Source of the DNA: Hevea brasiliensis | Lineage: Eukaryota > Streptophyta > Magnoliopsida > Malpighiales > Euphorbiaceae | Direction of reading: 5' to 3' | Assembly: GCF_030052815.1 (NCBI RefSeq) | Contig: NC_079502.1 | Location: forward strand, 38,308,050 to 38,372,049 | DNA length: 64,000 nucleotides | Part shown: one piece after another, positions 33,507-44,526 of the stretch | Layout of the letters: every line of letters begins with the position of its first letter | Numbering within the stretch: the stretch's first letter is position 1 | Translations under genes and position numbers: made by a program | Notes under the pieces: model-generated | Databases searched by the model: none | What the model saw: the letters and a program-made list of their open reading frames with translations, nothing else | What the model was told of the DNA's origin: nothing

Positions 33507-33800
33507 TGGTATCAGAGCAGGTCATCAATCTAGGGTGACTATTTGTTCTCACTACCCAGCTCAGGAGAGACCTTGGCCGCCGACCGGCCGTTTCAACCCC
33601 GATCAACAACGCCGGCGTCTTCTCAACCCCCTCATTCCACCATTGTGTGCTGTTGCCTGATCCAGTATAACCATTAAAGGACTTCTGAGGTTTGGCTCTC
33701 AGATCCTATTTCAGTATTTGCTTGATTTCTGATTTTGGGTTATTTTGCTGCTATAAGCACTTTGGATTAGCGTTTTGGTTAGTTTTCTTTGTCTCAACAA

Positions 33801-36800
33801 ATGGCAGACAATAAGAATGTTATTTCTGATGTGATTCCGGTGATGACTAAGATCACGGAACACAAACTTAATGGTTCGAATTACCTGGAGTGGAGTAAGA
33901 CTGTTAGGGTTTATTTGCGTAGCATTGATAAGGATGATCACCTTACTAAAGATCCACCCACTGATGATACACGATAAACTTGGCTAAGGGAGGATGCTCA
34001 GTTGTTTTTGCAGATTCGGAACTCGATTCATAGTCAGGTAATTAGTTTAATTAATCACTGTGAATTTGTTAAGGAATTGATGGATTACTTAGATTTTCTG
34101 TATTCTGGTAAAGGGAATATATCACGTATTTATGATGTTTGTAAGGCATTCTACCGTGCTGAGAAAAATGATAAGTCTCTCACGGCTTATTTTATGGATT
34201 TTAAACGGGTATATGAGGAACTTAATGTATTGTTGCCTTTTAGTCCTGATGTGAAAGTTCAGCAGGCCCAACGGAAGCAACTGGCTGTTATGAGTTTTCT
34301 TGCAGGCCTTCCTTCATAGTATAACACTGCTAAATCTCAGATTCTCTCCAGTTCTGAGATTTCCTCTTTGTATGAAACGTTCACACGGGTCCTTCGAACA
34401 GAGAGTACTCAATCTTCACAGCCTGCCAGTAGTGCTCTTATTAGCCGTAATCCAAATGGACAACAGGGTAATAGAAGAGGAAGTAGAGGAGGAATTACAG
34501 GCAACAGAAGTAATCAGCGTAATGGAGAGGCTAGTTCTAATTAGGACTCAAGATGAGTCATTTGTTATTATTGCCATGAGCCTGGCCATACAAAATATAA
34601 TTGTCCGCAACTTCAGAAAAAAAATCAACGATCACAGATAGCAAATATGGCAGCAGAGAATTCTACAGTATCTTCCTCTGAGAAAACTATTTTGGTATCT
34701 GCAGAGGATTTTGCACAATTTTCCCAGTATCAAGCATCTTTAAAGCATACCAGTTCCCCTGTCACTGCGATCGCTGAGTCAGGTAAATCCACTACATGCC
34801 TTGTTTCTTCTTCATCCAAGTGGGTTATTGATTCTGGTGCAACAGATCACATGACAGGTAATTCTAGTCTTCTATCTGCTTTTCAGTCTAATCTCACTTC
34901 CTCTACTGTTACTTTAGCTGATGGTTCTACTCCTTGTGTCATGGGTTCTGGAACTGCGAACCCGACTTCATCAATTTCTTTGTCTTCTGTTTTGTTTCTA
35001 CCAAAATTCTCTTTTAATCTACTTTCTGTTAGTAAACTTACTCGTACCTTAAATTGTTCTGTTTCTTTTTTTCCTGACCAGTGTTTGTTTCAGGATCTTA
35101 CGACGAAGCAGATTATTGGTAGAGGACGCGAGTCAGGTGGTCTATACATTCTGGAAAATCATGTACCGCGGTCGCTTATTTGCTCCAGTACCTTAACACC
35201 TCTTGAAGCTCATTGTAGATTGGGTCATCCTTCTTTGTCTACCATGAAAAAGCTGTGTCCTCAATTTCAGTCTTTATCAGTACTAGAATGTGAGTCGTGT
35301 CAGTTTGCAAAACATCATCGTTTGCCTTCTGTGTCTAGAGTCAACAAACGGGCTTCATCTCCTTTTGAGTTAGTTCATTCTGATGTTTGGGGTTCTTGTT
35401 CTGTTACATCTAAAACTGGATTTCGTTATTTTTTTACTTTTATTGATAATTACTCTCGTGTTACCTGGTTATATTTAATGAAGAATCGTTCTGAGTTGTT
35501 TTCTATCTTTTGTGCCTTTTGTAATGAAATCAAAACTAAATTTAATATTTCTGTGCGCATATTAAGAAGTGACAATGCCAAAGAATACTTTTCAGCACAA
35601 TTTCAGCCTTATATGACACAAAATGGCTTTCTTCATCAGTCTTTCTATGTGAATATCCCATCCCAAAATGGCGTGGCCAAAAGAAAAAATCGTCATCTTC
35701 TTGAGGTAACTTGTGCTCTTCTTTTTCAGATGAAAGTACCTAAACACTTTTGGGCGGATGCAGTTTCCACGGCATGTTTTTTGATCAATCGTATGCCGTC
35801 TTCTGTCCTTAATGGGGATATTCCTTATGCTACTTTGTTTCCTACAAAATCTTTGTTCCCTATTGAGCCCCTTTTTTTTTGTACCTGTTTTGTGCGTGAT
35901 GTTCATCCACAGGTTACTAAATTGGATCCAAAATCTCTCAAATGTGTCTTCCTTGGGTACTCCCGGCTCCAAAAAGGGTACCGTTGTTTCTCTCCTACTC
36001 TTAATCGTTATCTTATTTCTGCAGATGTCACATTTTTTGAGTCCACTCCATTTTTTCCTCCATCATCTGTGTATGAGAGTCAGGGGGAGGAGGATGATCT
36101 CTTAATATATACTATCCAACCAATATCTAGTCCTCTCCCGCAGCCTGTTCCTTCTATCTCTAGACCTACTCAACTTCCCGTTGTTCATATTTATTCCAGG
36201 AGATTGCAGATTCCTGACTCAGATCCTCCACCAGCTACTTCGTTGGGAGACCATGTACCTCATACTGATCATGATTCTGATCTAGACTTACCCATTGCTC
36301 TTCGTAAAGGTAAACGTCCATGTACTTACCCTATCTCTTCTTTTGTTTCTTATAATCAATTGTCTTCTTGTTCTCGGTGTTTTGTTACTTCTTTAGACTC
36401 TGTTCCTATCCCTAATCATTGATGAGGCCTTTGTCTCATCACTGGTGTGATGCTATGAAAGAGAAAATGGAGGCTTTAGATGCTAATGGTACATGGGAAC
36501 TATTGCCTTTGCCCACTGGTAAGAAAGCTATTGGTTGCAAATGGGTATATACAGTAAAGGTAAATCCTGATGGTTCTGTGGCTAGGTTAAAAGCACGCCT
36601 AGTAGCAAAAGGATATGCTCAGACATATCGGGTTGATTACTCTGATACTTTTTCTCCTGTAGCTAAACTTACTTCTATTCGCTTGTTTATCTCTCTAGCA
36701 GCTACATATGATTGGCCCCTGCATCAATTAGATATTAAGAATGCTTTTCTTCATGGTGATATTCAGGAGGAGGTGTATATGGAGCAACCACCTGGGTTTG

Positions 36801-37935
36801 TGGCTCAGGGGGAGTTGGGTAAAGTTTGTAGGCTTCGAAAGTCTCTTTATGGCTTGAAACAAAGTCTCAGGGCATGGTTTGGGAGATTCAGTAAAGTAGT
36901 ACAGGAATTTGGTATGCAAAAGAGTAAGTGTGATCACTCAGTATTTTATAGGCAATCTGAGGCTGGTCTAATTCTCTTGGTAGTCTATGTGGATGACATT
37001 GTCATCACTGGGAGTGACTCTGCAGGTATTTCATCTCTTAAAACCTTTCTCCAAACTCAGTTTCAGACCAAAGACTTGGGATTGTTAAAGTATTTTTTGG
37101 GTATCGAAGTTATGAGAAGTAAGAAGGGTATTTTCTTATCTCAAAGAAAATATGTCCTCGATCTATTGACAGAGACAGGAAAATTAGGTGCTAAGCCTTG
37201 TAGCGCACCAATGACTCCAACTTTACAATTGTTAGCAGGGGATAGTGAGTTGTTTGAAAATCCAGAGAGATACAGGAGATTGGTAGGAAAATTGAACTAC
37301 CTTACAGTCACTCGTCCTGACATTGCTTATGCCGTTAGTGTGGTAAGTCAGTTTATGTCTTCCCCAACTGTTGCTCATTGGGAAGCCTTGGAACAAATCT
37401 TGTGTTATCTGAAGAGTGCTCTAGGAAGAGATTTGCTACATGGTAATCATGGGCATTTGAATGTTTTTCAGATGCCGACTGGGCTGGATCTAAGGTTGAC
37501 AGGAGGTCAACTACTGGATATTGCGTTTTTATTGGAGGAAATTTGGTGTCTTGAAGAAGCAAGAAGCAGAGTGTAGTTTCTCGATCTAGTGTTGAATCCG
37601 AATACAGAGCCATGGCACAATCAGTATGTGAGGTAATGTGGATACTTCAATTACTAGATGAGATAGGTTTTAAGACCTCCTTGCCTGCGAAATTGTGGTG
37701 TGATAATCAAGCTGCTCTTCATATTGCTTCTAATCCGGTGTTTCATAAGCGGACCAAACATATTGAGATTGATTGTCACTTTATTCGTGAAAAGATTCAA
37801 CAACAAATCATCTCAAGAGGACACATCAAAACTGGAGAGCAGTTAGGAGATATTTTCACAAAAGCTCTGAATGGAGCTAGGATTGACTACATTTGTAACA
37901 AGTTGGGCATGATTAACATCTATGCTCCAACTTGA
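33801..37935 (+). pseudogene. Copia B gag-pol pseudogene
   Basis: Gag from ATG 33801 has stops at 33974 (CAA to TAA), 34317, 34542 and 34554. Protease, GAG-pre-integrase and integrase are open from 34647 to 36422 (591 residues), with VIDSGATDHMTGN near 34830, CRLGHPS and CESCQFAKHH near 35215-35310, HSDVW near 35380, LRSDNAKEYF near 35565 and the DDE Glu region altered to VAKRKN near 35670. Frames then shift near 36415. RT is open at 36419-37464 with YVDDIVITG near 36985. A 7-bp loss near 37462 and TGG to TGA near 37553 break RNase H. Confidence 0.9.
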
Positions 37936-37942
37936 GGGGGAG

Positions 37943-38142
37943 TGTTATGGAAAGTCGATCACTATGTTATGGAAAGTCAATCACTATATTATTTCTCTGT
38001 ATATTTTGTATTCTGTATTCCTATTTAGGATTTCTTATTTAGGATTTCTTCCTAATTAGTAGAACACAATTATAGGAATCAATTGTATATATATACCCAT
38101 GTACAGATTAATTGAAATCAATGAGAATCATCTCTTTCTACA
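37943..38142 (+). repeat. 3' LTR of copia B
   Basis: 200 bp with the same 22-bp terminal duplication as the 5' LTR; followed by aacaa. Confidence 0.95.
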
Positions 38143-38160
38143 AACAACACCACATGGCAC

Positions 38161-38484
38161 AAGATGCTTGTGAGCTATTGTGGTTGCGAAAATTGATCAA
38201 AGAGATAAGTCTATTGAAAGCAAACAGTTTGTCCTTGTTTCGTGATAACAAAGTTGTTATCAGTATAGTGCATAATCCAATCTAATATAATCAAACCAAG
38301 CATATAGAGATTAATTGGTACTTCATAAAGGAGAAGATAGTGGATGCGTCATTGAGTGTCTCTCATGTGACTTCAAAGGAACAATTGACCAACGTGTTCA
38401 CTAAAGGCTCAAGCAGTAAATTATTTCATACTCTAGTTTACAAGCTGGGCATTTGTAACATATATGAACCAACTTGAGAGTGAG
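38161..38484 (+). pseudogene. Copia J RNase H end and polypurine tract
   Basis: Continues the RNase H reading broken at 32623: ACELLWLRKLIKE-like near 38170, IVHNP- and KHIEINWYFIK-like near 38265-38330, VTSKEQLTNVF near 38370 and KLGICNIYEPT ending near 38476, then a degenerate polypurine tract. Confidence 0.75.
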
Positions 38485-38691
38485 CGATGGAATCTTGTAA
38501 ATTCCTATATAGTAGGATTTAGCAATTTTTTTATTTCTTGTTTTATGTTCTTTCTTGTTACAATAGTTTCCTATTGTATATAGGTTTCCATTTGAGAAAG
38601 AACTCTTGTATACAAATAGAAGGAAGTGCACACAGCAATATACATTGAATATACAAAAGGTATTTTCCTCCCTAAAACATCTATGTCAACA
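38485..38691 (+). repeat. 3' LTR of copia J
   Basis: 207 bp aligned with 18177-18312: shared ATTCCTATATAGTA, GAACTCTTG, GCAATATACA and terminal TGTCAACA. Followed by accat, close to gccat before the 5' LTR. Confidence 0.65.
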
Positions 38692-38877
38692 ACCATTTGG
38701 TGATAGAGCCCTATTTGAAGCCTATCTCCATGTTTGTTAATCCATACTCGTTAGCCCTTGATTTCAACAAGAACGAAATAAAAATAAAGTTATGAAAACA
38801 ATTTCATAGTAATTGTGTAGAGAAAACAAAAGGCATGACCCCATATTTCACTAAGCAAAAAATTAATATCAACTTAC

Positions 38878-39007
38878 ATCTAAGAAACAACTTTTCATCT
38901 GCTGCAAGCAAGTTTCCAAAACTTCAGCCTTACTTTTATAACCCATGCTAACTTGTTTCATGTCAAACTCCATCATTGATCTAAGATTTGGCTTCCAAAG
39001 CTCATAC
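38878..39007 (-). CDS. TOP3A: TOP3A exon c
   Basis: Encodes 43 residues with [20 protein letters not shown] and [12 protein letters not shown], matching the end of the type IA topoisomerase core in TOP3A. The acceptor is ttcttag beside 39007 and the donor gtaagtt at 38871-38877. It is 130 nt long; the first base completes the Gly codon begun in exon d. The 21.3-kb intron starts 186 bp from the J 3' LTR. Confidence 0.94.
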
Positions 39008-39683
39008 CTAAGAAAGACAAATTCCATAATGAATAACACCATTACAAGTATATCTACTTTGGAGACCATTGCAAATCATATGAAATTAAGCATATTAGAA
39101 TGTCATGTTGAGTTTGGAAAAATATTGTTCAATAAGAAACCTAGTAAAGGGTGGGTTTTTTTGCAAGAAGGGGAGGGTGTCGTACAATAATTGATAGTAA
39201 AAAATGGTTTTATTATTTCGGGAGTTATTTTGCAATCACAAGTTTCCTTATCCCACATTCTATTTTTGCAATGGTGCATGATCTAGACCTCTAAAATGGA
39301 GTTCTTGAAAACTTTATGATAGGGAAAATAATGAACAAGAAATATGGTTTTGATAAAACAAACAAAAAGGGAAAGCTAATATATGTATTATAGGCCACTT
39401 TCTTTCTTTAGAATAATAGTTTCTTTATTAATTTACTAATATGCCTACTATTTAATATACATTGAAAAATAAAATCCATTAGTTTCAAGAATAATTCAAT
39501 AATATGAGTTAGTTAATTTTTTTTAATGCTTTAATGCAACAATATGAGTGGAGGACATATTAAGAAAACACTAAACAAAATTTATTACCTTAACTATGTT
39601 AAATGCATTTTTTTAAACAGTGTGAAAATAGAAGCCAATCATGAGACGGAGGGAATAGTAAAGAAGAAAGGAGAAGAAAGGAG
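39008..39683. other. TOP3A intron c/d, host part
   Basis: AT-rich intron sequence with no recognised element; the foldback MITE begins near its right edge. Confidence 0.55.
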
Positions 39684-40165
39684 GCATAAATTTTGACAAC
39701 TGTCTCTGAACTCATCTAGTTGTAACGTTACAGTCCCTCAACTTAAAAATGTAACATAAAACCTCATCAACTTTCAAATTTTGCACAATAAAATCCCTCT
39801 AACCTCTAATTACCTGTTTTTCAATTAGATGCTAACCTATACAGTTCCAGCATAGAGCTTAATCAGTATTTCTCTTTTTTCTCTTAAGCCATGTGTAAAT
39901 TGAATCTTTTTTCTCTCTATAGACAGAATAATTTTTTATGTGTAAAGAGAATAATTTTACACTTTGCAAAGAGAGGAGAGAGAAATGTTGACTAAGTGCC
40001 ATGCGGGAACTATTAACATAAGTTTCTAACTGAAAAATCAATAATTGAAAGAGGGATTTTACTGTGCAAAATTTGAAATTTTAGGGGTTTTATGTTACAT
40101 TTTAAAGTTAAAGGATTGTACTGTTACAACTATATAAGTTCAAGGACAGTTGTTAAAATTTATCC
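39684..40165. mobile_element. Foldback MITE with long inverted arms
   Basis: The first 110 bp or so (ATAAATTTTGACAACTGTC, AGTTGTAACGTTACAG, AATGTAACATAAAACC) return as an imperfect inverted copy at about 40048-40165. The arms are roughly 80-85% alike by eye. About 480 bp long, with no coding capacity. Long arms suggest a Mutator-like MITE, but no clean target duplication was read. Confidence 0.7.
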
Positions 40166-40611
40166 AAGAAAAATGAGAAAATTGCAACATGTTCTTCTAT
40201 TATGTGGAAATGCACTGGACACATGTCCTAATTTGTGGTACAATCAGGGAGCAGAAGGGAGGAAATTTAGTAACTATTTACTGAACTATTAAGCACAAGT
40301 GCATGGCTCCTAGTCTAGATGGTGGTTGCTCCATGCTACAAAGAAGTTAAGGGAGGATCACGTCAATACTTACTGCTTTAAGCAGGACCAACAATGGTTG
40401 ATTAACTACATTTCAAATAACTAGGTATTTAAAAAAAAAAATACAATTGATATAAGTAATTCCATTTGACTATGTATGAACATATAACACGCCACATATG
40501 TCACCAAATAAAAAACCTAATGTACAACTGTAACAAGTATGGTATCAACTACCCATATAAGGCCAATATTGAAAAAAGATTCCAAACTCCCAAATGAAGT
40601 GAATTACTTAC

Positions 40612-40646
40612 CCCATGTCATCATATCCCATAACTAGAGCTTTACC
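40612..40646 (-). CDS. TOP3A: TOP3A exon d (35-nt micro-exon)
   Basis: Encodes GKALVMGYDDMG, a conserved strip of the topoisomerase core between the SPTNL end of exon b and the YELWKPN start of exon c. The acceptor is aatttcag and the donor gtaagt. It is 35 nt long. Removal would shift the frame, so accurate definition matters despite the 11.6-kb upstream intron. Confidence 0.93.
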
Positions 40647-41384
40647 CTGAAATTATGTTAAACTCATAATCAATAAAGAAAAGATTGAATGAAAAGCTAA
40701 GAAATCATATCATAGCAATTTGCTATCTCTAATTAACAATTACCAAAAAGGTGGGCTTCATTTACATTGTAATTTGAAAGAATAATTAAGAAACAACTAA
40801 AAATGAACCTTAACAAATCCTAACTACAATTTAAATGAAGCATTGTGAAAGAAATAGAATAAAACACAAGTTATCAATGAAGAAAGTAGTGTTTTAAGCT
40901 TGTAAGACAACATATCCATATCATCTAGTAGAAATGAGTATGATTGAATGCTCATCAACCGTAGACAACATATCCATATCATCTAGTAGAAATGAGTATG
41001 ATTGAATGCTCATCAACCGTAGAAGTTTCAAAAATAGCTTACCAATGTTAGAATATAATCAATATAACTAATTGCATCTATTGACTTGCATAATAAAATT
41101 TCATTCATGAGATTAGCTATATTCTAAACATAAAAGATGAAAATAATAGTTGAAGAAGGCATTTCAGTGATAACAAGTTTGTTAGGGTACCTTGTTAGGG
41201 ATCGCATTACAGGTCTATGGGTAGAACTTACAAGTTGGCCTAAAGTTTGTAAGGGGAGAGTAACAAACTTTTTTCTTTTTCTTACCAATGATTGCTAACA
41301 TATGGGACTATTAGAGAGAACCAGAAAATCTTTTAAGTTTGAAGTGCTCATCAACTTTTGAAGTGTTATAGCTCTGTATTCTGA
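40647..41384. other. TOP3A intron b/d, host part with tandem duplication
   Basis: AT-rich noncoding sequence; contains the exact 58-bp tandem duplication at 40905-41020. Confidence 0.55.
40905..41020. repeat. Exact 58-bp tandem duplication
   Basis: 40905-40962 and 40963-41020 are identical. Absence of divergence suggests a recent event or an assembly artefact. Confidence 0.95.
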
Positions 41385-43500
41385 TTCAACACTAGATTAA
41401 GACTATGCTCTGCTTCTTACTTCTCCAACACATCAAATTATCTCCAACAAAGACAATATTCAGCAGTTGACCTTCTATCGGCCTTAGAACCTGCCCAATC
41501 AGCATATAAAAAACACTCAACATTCAAATGCCCATCATTACTACATAATAAGCCTCGTCCTGGAGTTCCCTTAATAAAACACAAGATTTGTCTCAAAACT
41601 TTCCAATGAGCAATAGTTGGGTAAGACATAAACTAACTCACCACACTGATCGGATATGCAATATTAGAACGAATTACTGTAAGATAGTTTAACTTACCTA
41701 CCAACCTCCTGCACTTTTCTAGATCTTCAAACAACTTACCATCCTCTAATACAAGTAGCAAATTTAGGATTATTGGTGCACTGCAAAGCTTAGCACCTAA
41801 TGTCTCGATTTCTACTAGTAGATCAACAACATACTTCTCCTGAGCTAAGAAGATACCTCTCTTAATTCTCATAACTTTAATACCCAAAAAATACTTAAGT
41901 AAGCCGAAGTCTTTTATCTGAAACAGGGTCTAAAGGAAATGTTTAAGGGATAAAATACCTGCAGAGTCATTCCCGATAATAATAATATCGTCAACATACA
42001 CTACCAATAGAATTAGGCCAGCCTTAGATTGCCTATAGAACACTAAATGATTACACTTGCTCTTTTGCATGCCAAAATCCTATACTGCTTCAGTGAATCT
42101 CCTAAACCAAGCCCGAGAACTTTGTTTTAGGCTATAAAGAGACTTTCAAAGTCTACAAACTTTACTCAATTCCCCCTAAGCAACAAATCCTAGTAGTTGC
42201 TCCATACACACCTTCTGCTAAAGATCACCATGAAGAAAGGCATTTTTCATATCTAATTGGTGCGAAAGCAACCGAACTAAAGCTAGTTTAGCTATAAGAG
42301 AAAAAGTATCACAGTAATCAACCCCATATGTATGAACATATACTTTAACCACAAGACGTGCTTTTAATCTCGCTATAGAGCCATCAAGATTCATCTTTGT
42401 TGTAAACACCCATTAGCAATCAATAGCATTAGGCAAAGGCACCAGTTCCCACATACCATTTGTATGTAAGGCCTCCATTTCCTCTTTCATAGGGGCACAC
42501 TAGCCAGAATGGGATAATGCCTCAACAACAATTTTAGAGATAATTATAGAATCTAAAAAAGTAACAAAATATCAAGAAGGAGAAAACAAACGATCATAAG
42601 AAACAAAAGAGGAAATAGGGTAAGTACACATACGTTTAGCTTTGTGAAGAGCAATAGGAAGATCTATAGCAAGATCATGACCAGTGGTAGTAACCAGATC
42701 TTCCAATGAAGAAGCTGGTGGGGAATCTAAGTCTAGAGTCTCCAATCTCCTTAAATAAACATAAAATACAGGAGGTCTGACTGTGACTGGGACAAAAGGA
42801 GCGTGGGGAAAAGGATTCTGTTTGATAATGCATACCAAAAGATCATCCCCCCCCCCCCCCCCCTCCTAATTCTCACACATAGATGTATGAGGAAAGAACA
42901 AAGTAAACTCAAAAGATGTAACATCAACAGAAACAATACAATGATTTAGAGTTGGAGAAGAACACCTGTATCCTCTTTGGAGCTTAGATTATCCAAAGAA
43001 AACACATTTAAGAAACTTTGGATCCAATTTAGAAACCAGTGGATGAGCATCACGCACAAAATAAGTACAGCCAAAAATAAGAGATTCAATAGGAAATAAA
43101 GATTTAGACAAAAACAAAACAGTATAAGGAATGTCCCCATCAAGGACAGAAGTTGGCAAACGATTAATAAGAAAACATGCTATAGAGACTGCATCAGCCC
43201 AAAAATATTTAGAAACCTTCACTTGGAAAAGAAGAGCTCTAGATGCATCAAGAAGATATCGATTTTTTCCTTTCAACAATACCATTTTGGGATGGTGTAT
43301 CAACATAAGATGACTAGTGAAGAATACCATTTTGAGTCATACAAGTCTGAAAGTGCTCAGAAAAATATTATTTAACATTATCACTTCTTAACATGCGTAT
43401 AAAAGTATTAAACTAAGTTTTAATTTCAAAACAAAAGGCATTAAAGATAGAAAATAATTTAGAACGATTCTTCATTAAATAAAACCATGTAACATAAAAC
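41385..43500 (-). mobile_element. Copia remnant M (integrase to RNase H), no LTRs
   Basis: Minus-strand copia pol related to the A-H family: integrase core near 43490-43000 (YLMKNRSKLFSIF-like, then RKNRYLLDASRALLFQVK), linker near 42830-42580 (RRLETLDLDSPPASS), RT near 42410-41890 ([20 protein letters not shown], a VYVDDIIIIG-like motif near 41990), and RNase H to about 41385. Both ends are truncated and many stops are present. A 17-C run interrupts it at 42847-42863. Confidence 0.85.
42847..42863. repeat. Poly(C) run of 17
   Basis: Homopolymer inside the serine/acidic linker of remnant M, where relatives have a GGGGAGGAGGATGA-type stretch; likely a slippage expansion. Confidence 0.9.
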
Positions 43501-43539
43501 GATTCTTCATTAGAACGATTTTTGTTGCTTCTTAGGGGG

Positions 43540-44341
43540 AGGCTATTAGGATTGGCTCACAACCCAACGATGATCAGTCATCTAACCAGAACCAACCATC
43601 TCCTCAAACTCCAGGGAGAATGAGCGGGGTGGGAAACAAAATAGATACAACCATTGAGCTTGATACTCCTGATCAACTAGCATCACTGCAATCAATTCCT
43701 AAACACATTGAAGAATATGCGCGCCTTCTTTAACTCTTAATGATCCTAATCTTGATTCTATGCTGAATTCTAACCCTTCTTCTAATTCATCTATCAATGA
43801 TCTTGATGTACCCATTGTTCTCAGAAAATGAGTGAGGGATTGTACTAAGCACCCTATTTCCAATTTCATTTCCTAGAGTCCTTGTCTCCCTCCTATAGAG
43901 CATTTGTATTGTTAGTTTCTTCTGTTTTAATCCCACGGGGTTTGAAAGAAGCACATTACAGACATAAGCAGATAACAGTAATAAAGGTTGTCATATTAGA
44001 TAGACGGATCTTTATAATTCAAAAGAAGTATATACAGGATCTCTTGGAAAAAATTGGTATGCTTAGTTGTGAACCAGCAGAATCTCTTATTCAAGCTAAC
44101 CACAGATTCTAGGTAGGAGTTAAGGAAACAATAGATTTAGGGAGATATCAGAAGATACTTGGCATATTGATTTATATTTCACATGCTAGACCAGACATAA
44201 CCTATGCACTTAATGTCTAGTAAGCTAATATATGCATGATCCTTGTGAAACCCACTTAGAAGCTATGTTCTAAATTTTAACATACTTTAGATCTACACCT
44301 GGAAAAGGAGTTCTATTTTCGAAGCATAGTCATCTTCAAAT
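43540..44341 (+). pseudogene. Copia K, left part (linker, RT end, RNase H start)
   Basis: Old copia pol: a CTKHPISNFIS-like linker near 43845 and SYRAFVLLVSS near 43890, then a deletion of most of RT, then IFIIQKKYIQDLLEKIGML near 44010, ARPDITYALNV near 44190 and a LLFSKHSHLQ-like stretch ending at 44341, where copia C is inserted. The family is close to J. Confidence 0.8.
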
Positions 44342-44519
44342 TGTAGAAAGAGATGATTCTCCTTAATTTCAATTAATCTGTACATGGGTATATATATACA
44401 ATTAATTCCTATAATTGTGTTCTACTAATTAGGAAGAAATCTTAAATAAGAAATCCTAAATAGGAATACAGAATGCAGAATATATAAAGAAATAATATAG
44501 TGATTGACTTTCCATAACA
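44342..44519 (-). repeat. 3' LTR of copia C
   Basis: 178 bp, minus strand. Differs from the 5' LTR (48972-49149) at 9 positions. Left flank caaat (44337-44341) nearly matches cagat (49150-49154). Confidence 0.93.
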
Positions 44520-44526
44520 CTCCCCC

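Larger units (their letters stand above)
33307..38142 (+). mobile_element. Copia B, full length, youngest LTR pair
   Basis: 4836 bp with exact target duplication aacaa (33302-33306, 38143-38147). Primer site TGGTATCAGAGC is at 33507, polypurine tract TTGAGGGGGAG at 37932-37942. The LTRs differ at 2 of 200 positions and share the 22-bp duplication. It is inserted in the hAT-like element, which is inserted in copia J, inside a TOP3A intron. Confidence 0.96.
32624..38152 (+). mobile_element. hAT-like MITE carrying copia B
   Basis: Without B it is 688 bp. The left end CAGTGTTATTAAA and the reverse complement of the right end TGGTGTTGTTAAA are imperfect terminal inverted repeats, flanked by the 8-bp duplication CATGGCAC. 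The interior has AGGCGAGGC-type words near both ends and a TA microsatellite at 32714-32771. It has no transposase, so it is non-autonomous. The short runs of codons inside it are not genes. Confidence 0.82.
18177..38691 (+). mobile_element. Old copia J, shattered host of nested insertions
   Basis: Pieces of one element occur in order: LTR, primer site and leader (18177-18495); protease-end and GAG-pre-integrase fragment (23494-23692); reverse transcriptase (31417-32623); RNase H end (38161-38484); 3' LTR (38485-38691). Copia D, E and I and a hAT-like element carrying copia B fill the gaps. Gag and integrase are missing. The element occupies most of TOP3A intron c/e, antisense to the gene. 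Joining these pieces is inferred from domain order and LTR similarity. Confidence 0.6.

Noticed and set aside
34647..36422. Copia B 591-codon frame as a functional domesticated gene
   Set aside because: It starts at an internal Met, lacks gag, has the integrase Glu region altered and is flanked by frameshifts in a young LTR element; no sign of host use.
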